Shown: positions 20,701-32,062 of the stretch, in pieces | How the letters are laid out: each line of letters begins with the position of its first letter | Numbering within the stretch: the first letter of the stretch is position 1 | From: Tolypocladium sp. Sup5 PDA-1 | Taxonomy: Eukaryota; Ascomycota; Sordariomycetes; Hypocreales; Ophiocordycipitaceae | DNA length: 64,000 nt | Assembly (NCBI GenBank): GCA_000750105.3 | Contig: JPHH03000064.1 | Span: 117,233-181,232 of the forward strand | Direction: 5' to 3' | The notes under the pieces: model-generated | Database searches by the model: none | What the model was told of the DNA's origin: nothing | The model's input: only the letters and a program-made list of their open reading frames with translations | Position numbers and translations under genes: made by a program

Positions 20701-23700
20701 GGCAGGTCGACGGCAGACTGCAGTTGGCAGCTTAATGGGGCCGTAGGTTGTTGGCGAGGCTTCTTGGTGATGTTGTCGGGAGCAGAGATCCGGAGCTCGT
20801 AATCTTGGGACAGTAGAGATCCTAGGGAGAATAATCATGGCGAACAGCGGTTGGTCGGTCAGACTGGGAGGACGATTATTCAGGATAATCTCTCCAGGGC
20901 GAGACAAGAAGGGATACAGGGCTGCAAGTCGGGGCTGCTAGGTTACCACGTTCTGTGCCGAACCCAGCACAGCAACGACAGCAAAGACGCTTCTATAGTC
21001 CGTACGGAGTAGAGACGTTGATGCAGGGCATTTAGAATAAAAGAAAGACAGACACGAGGAGCAAGGGGGCTGTAGGTAGGTGTGCGAGACGCTGGGATGT
21101 TCCTGACAGCCGTCGTTGGCTGTGTTTCATCCAAGGCTGAGACAGGCTCGCCTCGGTATCCGGCTGCGGGCCTCAAGAACAACCGCAAACGAGGCGTTGG
21201 GTTTGGGTTTCTGTGAAGCAAGCCTGCACGCTCTGCTGTCTTGATTCTCCGCAGCCACTCAGGCAGCAGGATGCGGCATTTGTCTCCGGCAGGTGGTGCT
21301 GGGGGAAGACTGTGGTGGCGATAGCATGGACTCCATCCTCCAAGCCAACAGCGCATAGGAGACCAAGAGGAGAGGAGCTCTGGCCCGGCCGCGAAGGACG
21401 GCCGTGAGCAACGGCCCGGACCAGGTGGTGGATGACCATATTAGCGGGAGAGCAGCACCGTCAGGGTCCAACCGTCAGTTGAGACTGACAGGTCATGTGT
21501 CCGCAATCTGCATGGAGGGAACGCAATAAGACCCGTGCAACTCCATCATGCACGGCTATCAAAGGGGCACGGCACCGACAGAAGAGTCAGACAAACAGGC
21601 ATCTGCAGTGGGCGCCCCCAAGACGCCGCGTTGGCGAAGTGCTGCTCCGCAAACCGGAAGGCCTTCCGCGGCCGCTGGGCCACTCATCCATCAGGTGAAG
21701 TGTGGACGAGATGCTGCAGCCAGGCCATCTCGCGGTCTGGCAATCACAGTGAACCAACCAGCCGGTATGCCGCACGGGGTCGCATGGGCCCCATGTTGAT
21801 ACACCCACGGGTGCAGATCCGTGACCAGCGCTGACTCGTCGGTCGTGTGGCTTGTTGAGAGACGGTGCCTGACAGACAGCAAAAGACTGAAACAGCCATG
21901 TGCGCCTGGATCTTGGGTCGGTTGCTTCAGGCGTGCTAAGTCTTGGCGTACGAATGCATAGTACTCGTATTCGTAAGTTACATCATAAACCTAATTGTAT
22001 GTAAGCTTTGGTGACGCCCTGCCTGGCCAGGAGACGGACAGGAGAGAGGCTGGGGGAGAGAGGGGAGACAACAAGACGTCTCTCGTCGGCGTCGGGATAT
22101 ATATGGAGACACGCTGCAGCGCACAACATTAGAGCATCAAAGCATGCGGCCCAACGGGGCTTCGTCCTTGCTTTGGGATATGATCGGCATCGTGCATGGG
22201 CATCTCGACATGCACTGCAGCGGCTCCGGTCTCCGGTATCCAGCACGAGAGCTCGAGGGCGAAGCAGTGCCGCGGTCAAGGGCCCTTGTCGGTCGGCTCT
22301 TGTCACGATAGCTGCAGGACCGGGCCCTCCGCAGCGTTAAGCAAGACCCCATAATAGACCCGCCTCTTCCGAATCTGCTCTACTCGTACTTCGTACGATA
22401 CATACCGCTGTCATCAGCCTGTCAGTGGGTGATGAGTGGGAGACAGTAGCTCTGGCCGAGTCCGAAAGTGCATATTCTGAGCGGCTCACGCTACTGCAGG
22501 CGTGTCAGATTTTGTCTGGAGACAGCTTCTGCTGGTGTAGAACGACCAGAGGACGAGCCCCCTCGAGTCTTGCTTTTGGTCAGAAGCAATTTCACCCGCA
22601 TGCACAAACACAACCTGTCAATGGCGATCACCATTACTGTGACTCTTGTCCAGTAGTATCTCCTTGCCTCAACCTGCGACTCTGTCAGCATGGAGCGAAC
22701 AGAAGCGTGCTCAAGCAACACCAGCAGCACAACAACCGGTGAGCCCGGCTTGCATGGTTGGTGCATCCTTTGCACCAGCCAACTGCAGCTGTGGTGTCAC
22801 CACGGTGAGGACACGGTCTGGATCGTAGACGCGGCTTTCAAACGAGGCTGGCTGTTTTCGACAACCAACAGATTGGCATCGGCGGAGCGTTCCGCCGTCA
22901 AAACCAGCAAGGCACGGCCCAAGCTCGCTCAAGAGTCAAGTTGGGTGCTGCCGCTACGGACTAGGATGCTCATTAGTTGGTCCTCGTACTTCGTCCAGCA
23001 GTCCGTACCTGTTACGGACAGACCAGGAGTAGTTAGTTGTCTTTGCAGCTTATTAGACTCGTGATCGTCCTCCCGCCTTTTCGGGCTGATCGCCCCGAAC
23101 GGAGGGAGGCGTGGGGGCTGTCCTGCATTTCTTGCCACGCGCAGCGGCCTGTCCCGAAGAGCTGGCGAGGATGGCATGGAGGACGGGCTCTATTTGTTGT
23201 CCCCGGGAGCCAGCCCCAGCGGACGGACGGAGGCCCTGTGCTCCGATGCCTCGTCACATTTTGGTTTGCCAGCGGTTGTCGGTCCCCCTGTAGTTAATAG
23301 CTTGAGAGTCGAGCCAACGGTGTCTGGGATTGGCCGGTCCCTGCTGAGCCCCAGCGAGTACCGCCGTGGCAACGCGCGTTGATGAGCGCCACCGAATCCG
23401 ACGTCGCGTCTCTTGTTTGGCTCTCTTGGCCCTGGGAAGCTTCAACAACCAGGATGCGCAGCTACGAAGTTCTCTGTACCCGATCCGCGTCAACGGATGC
23501 AGCATCTCCTGATCGGTGTAGACACACCGATGGTGTCTACACCGATGGTATTCGAGGCGCGCCGCTGGTTTGAACGAGTGGACGAGATCGTTTGCACTTT
23601 TTCAGGGACAGTGGCAGCAGTTAAAAGTGGCAGCCACTCTCCTTGATGAATGCTTTGTTGGCCCCAGAGCTAACATGGGAGCCGTCTTGTTTGTCGTCCA

Positions 23701-23995
23701 GGGTTTTGCAAGTCGGACAGCGCAGCCTTCGTCCCTTATTAGGCAAAGACAAGCCCCGGTAGCCAGTCATTCCACTGCCGCTGGCAGGATTCCGACAAGA
23801 GCCGTTTCGTGTCTCAAAGGCAGGAACGGCCCCTGAATCATAACGTCATGGGTAGTAATAAGCTGCGGGCCTCCCTGTCGCGTTGATGCAGGTGTATTTT
23901 GCTGGTGCATCCGCTGTGTTGCGAGTCGTCAATTTTCTCATTTCACCACCTCGACTCTTCTCCCATGCGTACGAGCTGTGCCGTCAATTCTCACA
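20701..23995. other. 3.3-kb intergenic region without a supportable gene
   Basis: Many short ORFs occur on both strands but none has a recognisable motif, consistent splice sites or coding-like composition. The stretch holds several copies of the dispersed GTAC palindromic words (20999-21008, about 21960-21975, 22381-22403, 22981-23006) and a 14-base-arm hairpin at 23512-23546. GC content is not lowered, so it is not an AT-rich RIP relic. Confidence 0.5.
23512..23546. repeat. Perfect 14-base inverted repeat (hairpin)
   Basis: Arms ATCGGTGTAGACAC (23512-23525) and its exact reverse complement (23533-23546) enclose a seven-base loop ACCGATG. The unit ACACCGATGGT also appears twice as a direct repeat across the loop and right arm. 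It is 450 bases 5' of the six-helix membrane protein gene. Confidence 0.9.
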
Positions 23996-25155
23996 ATGGC
24001 GTTTCTGGACCCTCCGAAGTGCACGGGTGCGCCTGATTCTACCCCCAGCGATGCTGGCGTCGCGGGGACTGGGGTATGTCACGCGGGAGCCCAGAAGACC
24101 TCGTTCTGGACTCTGGGAGTCTGGACCAGGGGGCGATGAATACATGGGACGCTGACCACCGCTTCTCAGATCTTGTTGTCCTTCATGGTCACTGCAGGTC
24201 TGGCCATCATCTTGTCGATCAGCGTCATCATCGCCGACTTTCGAGGCAAGGAGTCGATCATTCGACGCAAGCTGCTCAATGGCTACAGTGACTCTCAAAT
24301 CCTGCAAGGCATCGGCATCCAGAGTGAGTTGCGCTGCGCTCTGGAACGATCACCATCGCATGGCCTGCTGACCGGGGTCTTCAAGGTATTGGACTGGCCA
24401 AGATGAACACGCTGGTGCCTTACCACTTCTTTCTGATATGGATGCTGTCGCTGCTGTCCATGGCGACGCACAACGCCACCCTGCTGGCGTTGGTCCACGA
24501 CTATCGCCGGGACTGGGTCATCCGATGGCTGCGGCAGTTCCTCATGTTTGTTAATCTGGCGCTGTCGAGTGTCTCCGGCATCTTCGTGCTGCAGGCGGTG
24601 TCGAAAGGACTGGACGACAAGACCCTGCCTATTGCGTGCGTATGGCAGGTTGGCGGCAACGGAGCTCCCTCGAATGCCGGCCTGTCGTACGTGGGAACCA
24701 TTGTCGTCATGGCCGGCAACTGCATCATCTTTGCTCTGGCGACGTGGTATCTGCACAGCCGCGAACAGAGGTTCTACAAGGTGGTGCAAGGTGTCGGACT
24801 GCTTTTGATGACAGCAATCGCCATCGGGGTCGCGGTTCGCATCGGCCTCCTTTCGCAAGCCTTCGGCCACCCGTCCGTGACACTTAGTGACCAGGGGGAG
24901 AAGGACTGGAGCTTTGGGCAGCTCCTGTCCATGCTGCTGCTGATCTTCCCGCTCGTGTCCGTAATCGAGATATACCGAGGCGAGATCAAGGTGGCGGCCC
25001 CGGTCGAGGACAACCGCCAGCGCCTCTACGACGGAGAGCTGCAATCGGACCCTCACCTCCGCCACTCGTTCCAGCCAAATCCGTTCTTGGGGTCGCAGAC
25101 GGATCTCTTCAAGCGGGAGGACGGCGAGCTCCAGAAGAGATCGCGAGGAGAGTGA
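23996..25155 (+). CDS. Fungal integral membrane protein, about six helices
   Basis: Three exons (23996-24073, 24170-24323, 24386-25155) encode 333 residues; donors are GTATGT and GTGAGT and all phases fit. Helices are visible at VAGTGILLSFMVTAGLAIIL, in PYHFFLIWMLSLLSMATH, in FLMFVNLALSSVSGIFVL, in YVGTIVVMAGNCIIFALATW, in VVQGVGLLLMTAIAIGVAV and in LLSMLLLIFPLVSVIEIY. The short N-terminus carries one Cys and a run of Pro and Asp, and the 60-residue C-terminal tail is hydrophilic (RHSFQPNPFLGSQTD). I do not recognise a functional family; similar proteins in filamentous fungi are annotated only as integral membrane proteins. A receptor-like role is possible, but only six helices are convincing and no GPCR motif is present. 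Confidence 0.72.
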
Positions 25156-25649
25156 GGCCACGGGCGGATGTCGCTTGTCTTCTGCTGAACGGGCATGGCG
25201 TGCTTTCGGTGGCGGTAGGTTTGGCTTGGTCGGAAAACGGACGTTCGTGAATACCCTTTCGAATTACACACGGCGTTATCAAGGAAGAAGCAGCGTGGTT
25301 TATCGCTAGCAGCGGAGGCTTTCGAGTTGGAGGTCTCCTCCCAAACATGTTGCGACAGAAAAAGAACCGCTTCTTGCTGCCGTCGTGAAGGTCGCTGCCT
25401 GCCGTCCTTCGTGCCTTCTTTGTTATCACCGCGGCCTCCTCGCACCTGCCGCGCACCCACAGGGTGACGTTTCGCGGTCAACGTGGCTCCAGATGGGCGC
25501 CAAGAGTGGAATGCCTTGTCCTCGCTTCGACTACCTGCCTCGGGAAGACTCTTCCGCTGTCACCTCAGTGCTCTACGGCCAGCGGCACCAACACTGCACT
25601 TGTCCATGCACGCCGCAACGGTCGACGGAGCTCAAAGAGCATTGACAAG
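25156..25649. other. Intergenic region before the methyltransferase-like gene
   Basis: This 494-base gap holds the 3' flank of the membrane protein gene and the promoter of the next gene. No gene or notable repeat is seen. Confidence 0.5.
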
Positions 25650-26562
25650 ATGAACCAGAAGCGCATGCTGTTCCCCCTGTTCTCCCTAGCCGCTGTCCTG
25701 TTTCTCGTCGCTCTCTTTCATCAACTGGGCTGCGGAACGTCAGAACTGCTCCAGACCAAGCTGGCCACTCATTTGTACGGCAACCTGTCGGTCATCACTC
25801 GCAAGGCGGCTCTGAAACTAATGTTTGCCTAACAGCAATGGTTCGCCGAACGACCGCCCAGAACCTCCCTCTTTCGAGCAAATCGCTCGCAAGTATGGCA
25901 CGGACAAAGTTACCGGCCACAGCTACCAGTCGATGTACGAAAAATATCTCTCGCCTCTCCGGATCCTGCCGGTGAAGATGCTCGAAATCGGACTGGGGTG
26001 TAATATGGTATATCAACCCTCTGCCCGGTGTGCGCTCTTTCGGCATGCGGCTCACAAGTATAGGACTACGGCCCCGGTGCGTCATACTACACTTGGATCG
26101 AGTATTTCCACAGCGTCGAACTATACTTTATCGAGTCCGAAGCCACGTGCACAGAAAAGTACAAGGACAAGACTGCCAGTGCCCATGTTTACTGGAGATC
26201 AAGCGGATGCCGCCTTTCTCCAGCAGTTTGCGGCCGACACCACGGCTGACGGCCAATTCGACATCATCGACGACGGCGGTCACACGATGGAGCAGCAAAT
26301 AACGTCCCTAGAACATCTGTGGCCGATAGTCAAGCCGGGCGGCTTGTATGTGATTGAGGATCTACAGACAAGCTACTGGGAAGACTACGGCGGCGACCCG
26401 TTCACGACGGACCGAGCAAAACACACCACGATGAAGTACCTGTATCATATTCTGGATGACATCATGGTTGGGCGGGTTTCTAAACCCATCAGTTACGACC
26501 TGCTCTCGGTAGACTGTATGGCAGAGATCTGCACTCTGCAAAAGAGGATTGTCGACGCCTGA
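25650..26562 (+). pseudogene. Hard-surface-induced methyltransferase-like protein, frameshifted
   Basis: The product resembles the fungal hard-surface-induced protein 5 / class I methyltransferase group. An N-terminal signal anchor (LFPLFSLAAVLFLVALFH) is followed by FEQIARKYGTDKVTGHSYQSMYEKYL, KMLEIGLGCNM, DYGPGASYYTWIEYF, TGDQADAAFL, FDIIDDGGHTM and PGGLYVIEDLQTSYWEDYGGDP. Introns are at 25775-25835 (or 25787-25835 with a weaker donor) and 26008-26063. After the second intron the conserved DYGPGAS..TASAHV reads in one frame while TGDQAD and everything after reads in the next, and no intron fits between. This means one extra or two missing bases near 26186-26194. The spliced product would stop about 20 codons later. 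The downstream frame is also open straight through the second intron, so an unspliced product of full length but with a nonsense middle is possible. Confidence 0.75.
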
Positions 26563-26895
26563 TTAGTTCTCTTGCCGCAGCGTGTGCCAGCGGAGGGTAA
26601 GGTATCGCGCAAAGGGGGTGCTTCATTTCGCTCAAAGACATCAAATGGAGTGTATTATTGGACCTAGGAACTGCAATTCAAGACAACCGAATCTATGCAA
26701 TAAGCTCCTTCACAAAATGACGCACTTCACAGGCAGGCCGCACGGGCCTTCCTTGGGCTCCTTTTGTCTCTCCTTTGGCTGCTGCTGCTGCTGCTGCTGC
26801 CCGTTGGCAGCATTGCCAGACGCGGGTTGCTGCCGTCCGTTGGTCGCTGCCGGCGTTGGCCCCTCGCGTTCCTTGCTGGAATCACCGCCATGCAG
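26563..26895. other. Convergent intergenic region with GCT microsatellite
   Basis: The gap between two convergent genes contains a (GCT)7 tract at 26778-26800, probably in the 3' UTR of the WrbA-type gene. Nothing else is seen. Confidence 0.6.
26778..26800. repeat. GCT trinucleotide microsatellite
   Basis: Seven GCT units plus GC lie about 100 bases past the stop codon of the minus-strand quinone reductase gene. Confidence 0.9.
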
Positions 26896-27752
26896 TCAGC
26901 CGGTAGCCCTGGCAACGGTCTGGTAGAAGTTCTCGCCCTGGATGGTGGCGATCTCGAGCTCGAGGGGGGTGGGCTGGCGGGAGCCGTCGCTGGCGGCGAA
27001 GGTGCCAGCACCCCAGGGGCTGCCGCCGTGGACCTCGGAGAGGTTGGTCAGCTGCGCAAAGGACTTTGCGTAGCCGAGGGGCACGTAGACGATGCCGTGG
27101 TGGGCGAGGGTGGACATGGCCGCGATGGCCGTCGACTCCTGGCCACCGCCGTGGCCGGCGGTCGAGATGAAGACACCGGCATGCTTGCCGTGGTAGCCAC
27201 CGGTGGCCCAGATTGAGCCGGTCTTGTCCCAGAAGGTCTGTAAGAAGCATTGTCAGCGTCGGTGCTTGCCTGGGCTCTTGGACAGGGCATTGCTTCGTCA
27301 ACATACCTTCCACTGGGCGGGAAAGTTGCCGTATCGCGTGGGGATACCGAGCAGGAACCCGTCGTAGCCAGTCAAGACTTTGGGGTCCTCGAGGTACGGG
27401 ATATCGGTGGGTTTGGCGGGAGCGTGCATCTTGGTGAGGACCTCGGAGGGCAGCGTCTCGGGGAGCTGGTACAGGTCGACCTTGCCGCCGGCCTTTTCGA
27501 TGCCCTTCTTCTCGGCCTCGGCGAGCTGCCGGATGTGGCCGTACATGGAGTACTACGCGATGAAACGACGGGTATCAGCAAAGGGTACAGCCATTGGCGG
27601 GGGGGACTACACGGAATGGGACCCCGAGGACGCAAGGTACGCCGAGCTGCCCTGTCACCTCATCCACCCAGGCTGGGCAGGGCGAGGGGGGGATGTCAGA
27701 CAACAGAGCTGGGAGGGGAGCTTACGTAGACGATGGCAATCTTGGGAGCCAT
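26896..27752 (-). CDS. WrbA-type NAD(P)H:quinone oxidoreductase (flavodoxin-like)
   Basis: Three exons (27752-27726, 27552-27307, 27237-26896) encode 204 residues, exactly the family length. The first exon is only 27 bases (MAPKIAIVY); it joins YSMYGHIRQLAEAEKKG to form the FMN phosphate-binding loop. Later landmarks are LLGIPTRYGNFPAQWK, the WATGGYHGKHAGVFISTAGHGGGQE segment around the flavin, and the C-terminal HGIVYVPLGY..SPWGAGTFA. The enzyme reduces quinones by two electrons with FMN, protecting against redox cycling; fungal members are known as minor allergens of the Alt a 7 / Y20 type and sit on the cytosolic or plasma-membrane side. Donors are GTAAGC and GTATGT. Confidence 0.95.
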
Positions 27753-29254
27753 TGTGAATTGTGAGGCAATTGGAAGAGGATCAAAAGTTTGGTATGGAAG
27801 TTTGTATGTGGGAGAGAGGGGGGCTTACTTGGATTGTTCGGGGCCAGCCAGCTCTTATACGGACAGCTCAAGTTCCGGCAGGAGAGGAGAGGAGGGACAG
27901 CCCGGCAACCAACCAACTCAAGCCACCTTCCCACGTACACATTACTATTACGGTAGCATTCGCAATGCGTCGGATGAGCCATGTCGGGGCCGTCGGCGCC
28001 AATCCCGTGGGCCAGAGCCAGCCCATTGCGGCTTTACGAGTCTGATGCTAGACCTGTCTCGCCCACGCGCGGCCCGGGAGAAACTCTACTGCAGACAAGC
28101 TTGACAAGCTTCGGCAGGGTCTCCACTCCACCAGCTCCTCGATGGACCCTCTTTGGGTTCGTGGTGGTGTGGGTGAACTGGGGGGCGCGGTTCCGGGAGC
28201 TCTACAAAGCCTGATGTAATGCTGAGGAAAGGGCAAAAGGGGGCTCAATCGCCGGCCCCGAGGACCCACGAAGGACACGATAGCCAGAGAAACACACGAG
28301 TAAGTCACGTATGTAATGGATCCAATGTCACCACCACAGATCGGCTTCGTCAGCGCGCGCAGGAAATAAAAGCACTCGACGCGGTGAACACCAGCAGGGC
28401 TGGAGGAGGTTGGCTGAGCCGCTGAGGGGCCCTTACTTGAGCCTTACAAAGACCCCGCATCAAGCTGATCCATCGCTTTCGTGGAGACCCGACGCTGCCG
28501 ATTAGCTAAAGCTTGGATAAGCCCCTCACTGGTGATTGTTAATGCCGGGCAAACGAGGAGAAGAAGAAAACCCAGGGCGTTTCGTGGATTTTTGCCCATG
28601 CATATTAATCCATCATTAGAGTCAGAAACTTGACGCTGCCGCTGGAGCCGGGGCTGTACTAGGGGGGTCTAAAAATCGACCGCATTCCCCGTGAGTGTGT
28701 GGGCGTAGTACCTAGACCGATGCGGCATGTTGGCTGCCGTTGCTCTATGCTACCGAGTCTCGGGCTGGCAGTGGAATGCAGCGAGGGGCCTCAGACATGG
28801 GCGGTGATGAATAGGTCCAGATGAGGATGAGGCAAGAGCATCCGTGGTCGATTGATACATGAGTTGCAATCTGGCATTATCCGCGTGCATCCAGCATCTG
28901 GTTGCGAGATGGCCGCCTTGTTCAATACACGGATCCAAGTCATTCATGCAGCCTAGACATGGATGTTCATTCAACCAGCAACGCCGCAAGTAGAGCCAAC
29001 GAAACCCCATTCTAGAACAGCTCGCCCTGATATCATTACTATACAGTAGGTGAGTATGTACCTCGTAGAAAGCATCCAGAAGGCGGCACCAAGGCAAAGT
29101 GCGCTGCCAAGTCGGTCCACACATGGCAAAGGTAAAATGACGAGGCAAGGTAGCCTCCTATATACGTCGCTCGTAGTCCAATAACTTCAATCCTTCGTGG
29201 TATCATTCGAGTTCCCATGACAAAGCACCGGGTCGCCCGTGTCTCGTGCAGTCA
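27753..29254. other. Intergenic region, 1.5 kb
   Basis: It covers the promoter of the WrbA-type gene (right of 27752) and the 3' flank of the next minus-strand gene. A 132-residue minus-strand ORF at 28750-29148 has no features and is not called. The middle (28480-28640) is less GC-rich than the rest. No gene is supported. Confidence 0.5.
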
Positions 29255-30763
29255 TCATCTGCTTCTGGGCTCTTCGTTCGACGGCTCAATCACAATCGCG
29301 GGGAGCCTGGAGATCCTCAGACTCGGTAGCTGAGGGACGCCGCCGACGCCGCGCGTCGTTTGTGGTGTCCGCGATGCGTCTTCCTCGGGCTCCGGATCTA
29401 CTACCGCCGCCGCCGCCGCCACCGAAGGACGACGCTCGCTCCGTTGAGATGCTGAGCGGTACGGTCCCGGATAGTCGGGCGGCGGATCGTGCAGCGGAGT
29501 GGTGGAACGCATGAGTTCGTCACTGTCGTCGAGGGACACATCTTCATACTCTGGCGGCGGCATCGTCTCCTCTCCCAGGTCTGCCTCCACCAGCTCAGGA
29601 CTCGACCCTGCCCTCTCGCCACCACTCGAGAGCCGCGACGGGCTAAGTTGGGATTCTCTTCTCAGCCGGGCCAGAGTCGGAGGGGGAAAGTCGCTATCAA
29701 CGCTCACTAGGGAGCTCGCGCTTGGTTCACGACGGTGCAGCGCGGGCGATGGGGCGCCGGATCGGTTCGAGATGGCGATGCTGGCGGCGTCGGAGAGCAG
29801 CCCCATGCGCTCGCTCTCGTTGCTGTTTGCGCGAATCCTTGTCCCGTCGTGCCGAGCAACGCCAAGGTCCGCATACGAGACACTCGACACGGACCGCTGC
29901 CTGTTCTCCTGGATCCGTCCCACCTCTCTCCGAAGGCCGTCCAGCTGGCTGGTGTTGCTCGCCGCTCTCGACCGCGCGCGGATTTCTGCCAATGCGCCGC
30001 CATCGTTTCGCCGTCTTGCCTCGTCGCGCTGCCTCCTCAGCTCTTCTCGCTCCTCAATCTGCCGCCGCCTTGCGACTCTGATCTGATATAATGTGTCCAT
30101 CTCTTCCTCGCGAAGGGCCTCCTCGTCCTCTATAGTGGGATAGTCGACGATGACGTCCACTCCGCCTCTTTCCCCTTCGCGTCCCAGAACCTGCTCATTG
30201 GTCGCTGCCGTCAGGCGGTAGGCGGGCAACGTCATGATGGAGCGGACCGAGGTGTTGCGGTCGACAACGGCGCCAGCGGTAGCTCCAGCGGCAGCGCTGT
30301 TGCTGCTCGTGTTGTTGGCTTGTGAGGTGCGTCGACGGTCGGCATCGCGGCTCGGCCTCGACGGCGTAGGGTCGAGTCGGAGCGACTGGCGTTGGCCGTC
30401 GGTGACATCGTCCCCCGAAGCCTGTTGGTACCTGCTCCCATTCGACTGCCAGAAGCCCAACACACTATCGAAAACACCATGCGTCTGGTCCTCCGACTTC
30501 TGCCCTCGACTTTGGCGACGGCGCCGCTTGGCAAATGTCACCAGCAGGAAGGCGGTGATGGTTAACGCGACCAGGACCGCAAGGATAATCTAGGCGGCAT
30601 CACCGGTCAGAGCGGGGATTGGTTTGGACATGGAAAGGGACTGAGAACGTACAATAAAGGCCAGGCTCTTGTCGTCGAGCTCCCGCCGCAGCAATATCGC
30701 GGGGTGCCGCCGGTCATTGCCGGCACCGGCGGCAACGGGTGCGGTTCGACCTCGGAGATGCAT
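29255..30763 (-). CDS. Single-pass membrane protein with coiled-coil and PPxY-like cytosolic tail
   Basis: Two exons (30763-30653, 30589-29255) give 481 residues; the intron donor is GTACGT and the phase fits. Exon 1 supplies a short N-terminal domain (MHLRGRTAPV...RRELDDKSLAFI), and the junction creates a membrane helix, IIILAVLVALTITAFLLVTF, followed by a basic stop-transfer KRRRRQSRG. The long tail contains a charged helical stretch (EEEMDTLYQIRVARRRQIEE, about residues 170-220), Ser/Arg-rich low complexity, and two short proline motifs, PPPEYEDV and DPPPDYPGPY. PPxY motifs bind WW domains of Nedd4/Rsp5 ligases, so the protein may be an Rsp5 adaptor or cargo; PPEY fits PPxY and PPDY fits as well. 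That function is inference; I do not recognise a named family. Confidence 0.75.
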
Positions 30764-32062
30764 CCTGTCCGCTACCCGACATGTAGGAGAGAGGGCATGT
30801 GCAGGCAGCAGAGGCGGTCCCAGAAGCAGAGGCTTTCGGGCGGAGGAGAAATGCCGCGGAGACGGGCGGCAAAGATACCTTATGGGGAAAGCACGGGGCG
30901 TTGCCTTGCTTGTCCACCGGGCCGTGTCAAGTCACAAGTGAGGCTGAGCGGCGATGGGATGGACGGGCCAGCAGAGACCGAGGCCGCGGGTCACCGCATC
31001 GAGGGCGCGCGGCTGGAGGTCGAGGGCTAGAGTTTGGCGGTACGCACGCGATCAGGGTCAGAGACGGTCCGCAGGCGGTTTTACAAGTATTAATGCCTCC
31101 TGGATTGATGGAATGGGAGTCGGGGAGCGCTGCAAGGTCCGTGAAATCCAAGCTGTGGTGCTGCACGGTTTATCCGTACCTAGGTAGGTACGAGGGGCAG
31201 CCTCCACTGTCAGATTGGACGTTGCCTGGCGCTACCGTTCAGCCCAACGGCGCATCAATACGAGGGTGACGCCGGCCATCGACCACCCAGGGCCCGTTTG
31301 CTGGGGGCGCCCAGCCACGGTGGCTTGACAGCGAAGCATCCATGCTGCATCCAGCCATCTCTTGTCGCATGACGGGGCGGTGCCACGATGCGGCGGCGGT
31401 GCACCCCGGCGGCGGCGGTGCCTGCACCCGTGCCCTGGGCGGAACGTCCATCGAGCCCGGGGGTCGTACAATTACAGTGAGGACTGAGGACGGGGAGAAA
31501 TCCATCAATCGCCTCTTTTGAATAAAATGGCAAGCCCTGTCCGACACCAGGTCCCAGCCCCACGCTTGTACTGGTACAAAGCTGCGCAGCGCGGCTTGGC
31601 GGGGACACTGAGGTGCCGCCCGGCTGGGGTCTCGTTTGGGATAGATGATGCTGCGCTACGCTACTATCACCCTTCAACCAGCTCCCATTAATTAGCATTA
31701 TCGTACTTCGTACCTACTCCGTACATGCATGATGATTCCAGTGAGGTGGTGGTGTCGGGTGCCTTGATGTTGAGGCAGAGCCTCTGCTGATGTCAGCTTC
31801 TGTTCTTTGTACTCCGTCATCGATGTCGAATCATTCGTGATTCCATTCTCATCCCTGTGTTGTTCCGTGCTTCCCGCGGGCTCCCGCTGACAAGGGTCAG
31901 ACACATGAAGAGACCGTCAATTTAGCCATCAGACCAACAATTCATTTTTTCATAAACGCATGTTCGAGGCCCGTCGAAACTCGCCTTGAGGCGTGACCAA
32001 ACAATCTAATTCATCAACAGAACCTCGGCGTCCCCGTGCGAGTTCCGGGTCCAAGCTTCCAA
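30764..32062. other. Intergenic region, 1.3 kb
   Basis: It contains the 5' flank of the single-pass protein gene and the 3' flank of the proline-rich gene. Two blocks of the dispersed element are here: GTACCTAGGTAGGTAC at 31176-31191 and a TTCGTAC/TCCGTAC cluster at about 31699-31725. No gene is supported. Confidence 0.5.

Noticed and set aside
24295..25161. 288-residue minus-strand ORF opposite the six-helix membrane protein
   Set aside because: Composition is rich in Arg, Gln and His with no domain, while the plus strand has helices and clean introns.
3645..28000. Secondary-metabolite gene cluster (monooxygenase, SET protein, methyltransferase-like, quinone reductase)
   Set aside because: There is no polyketide, peptide or terpene backbone gene; the monooxygenase is kynurenine 3-monooxygenase and the others are housekeeping or unrelated.
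30799..31269. 156-residue plus-strand ORF
   Set aside because: It overlaps the promoter region of the single-pass protein gene and has no motif or consistent splice signals.
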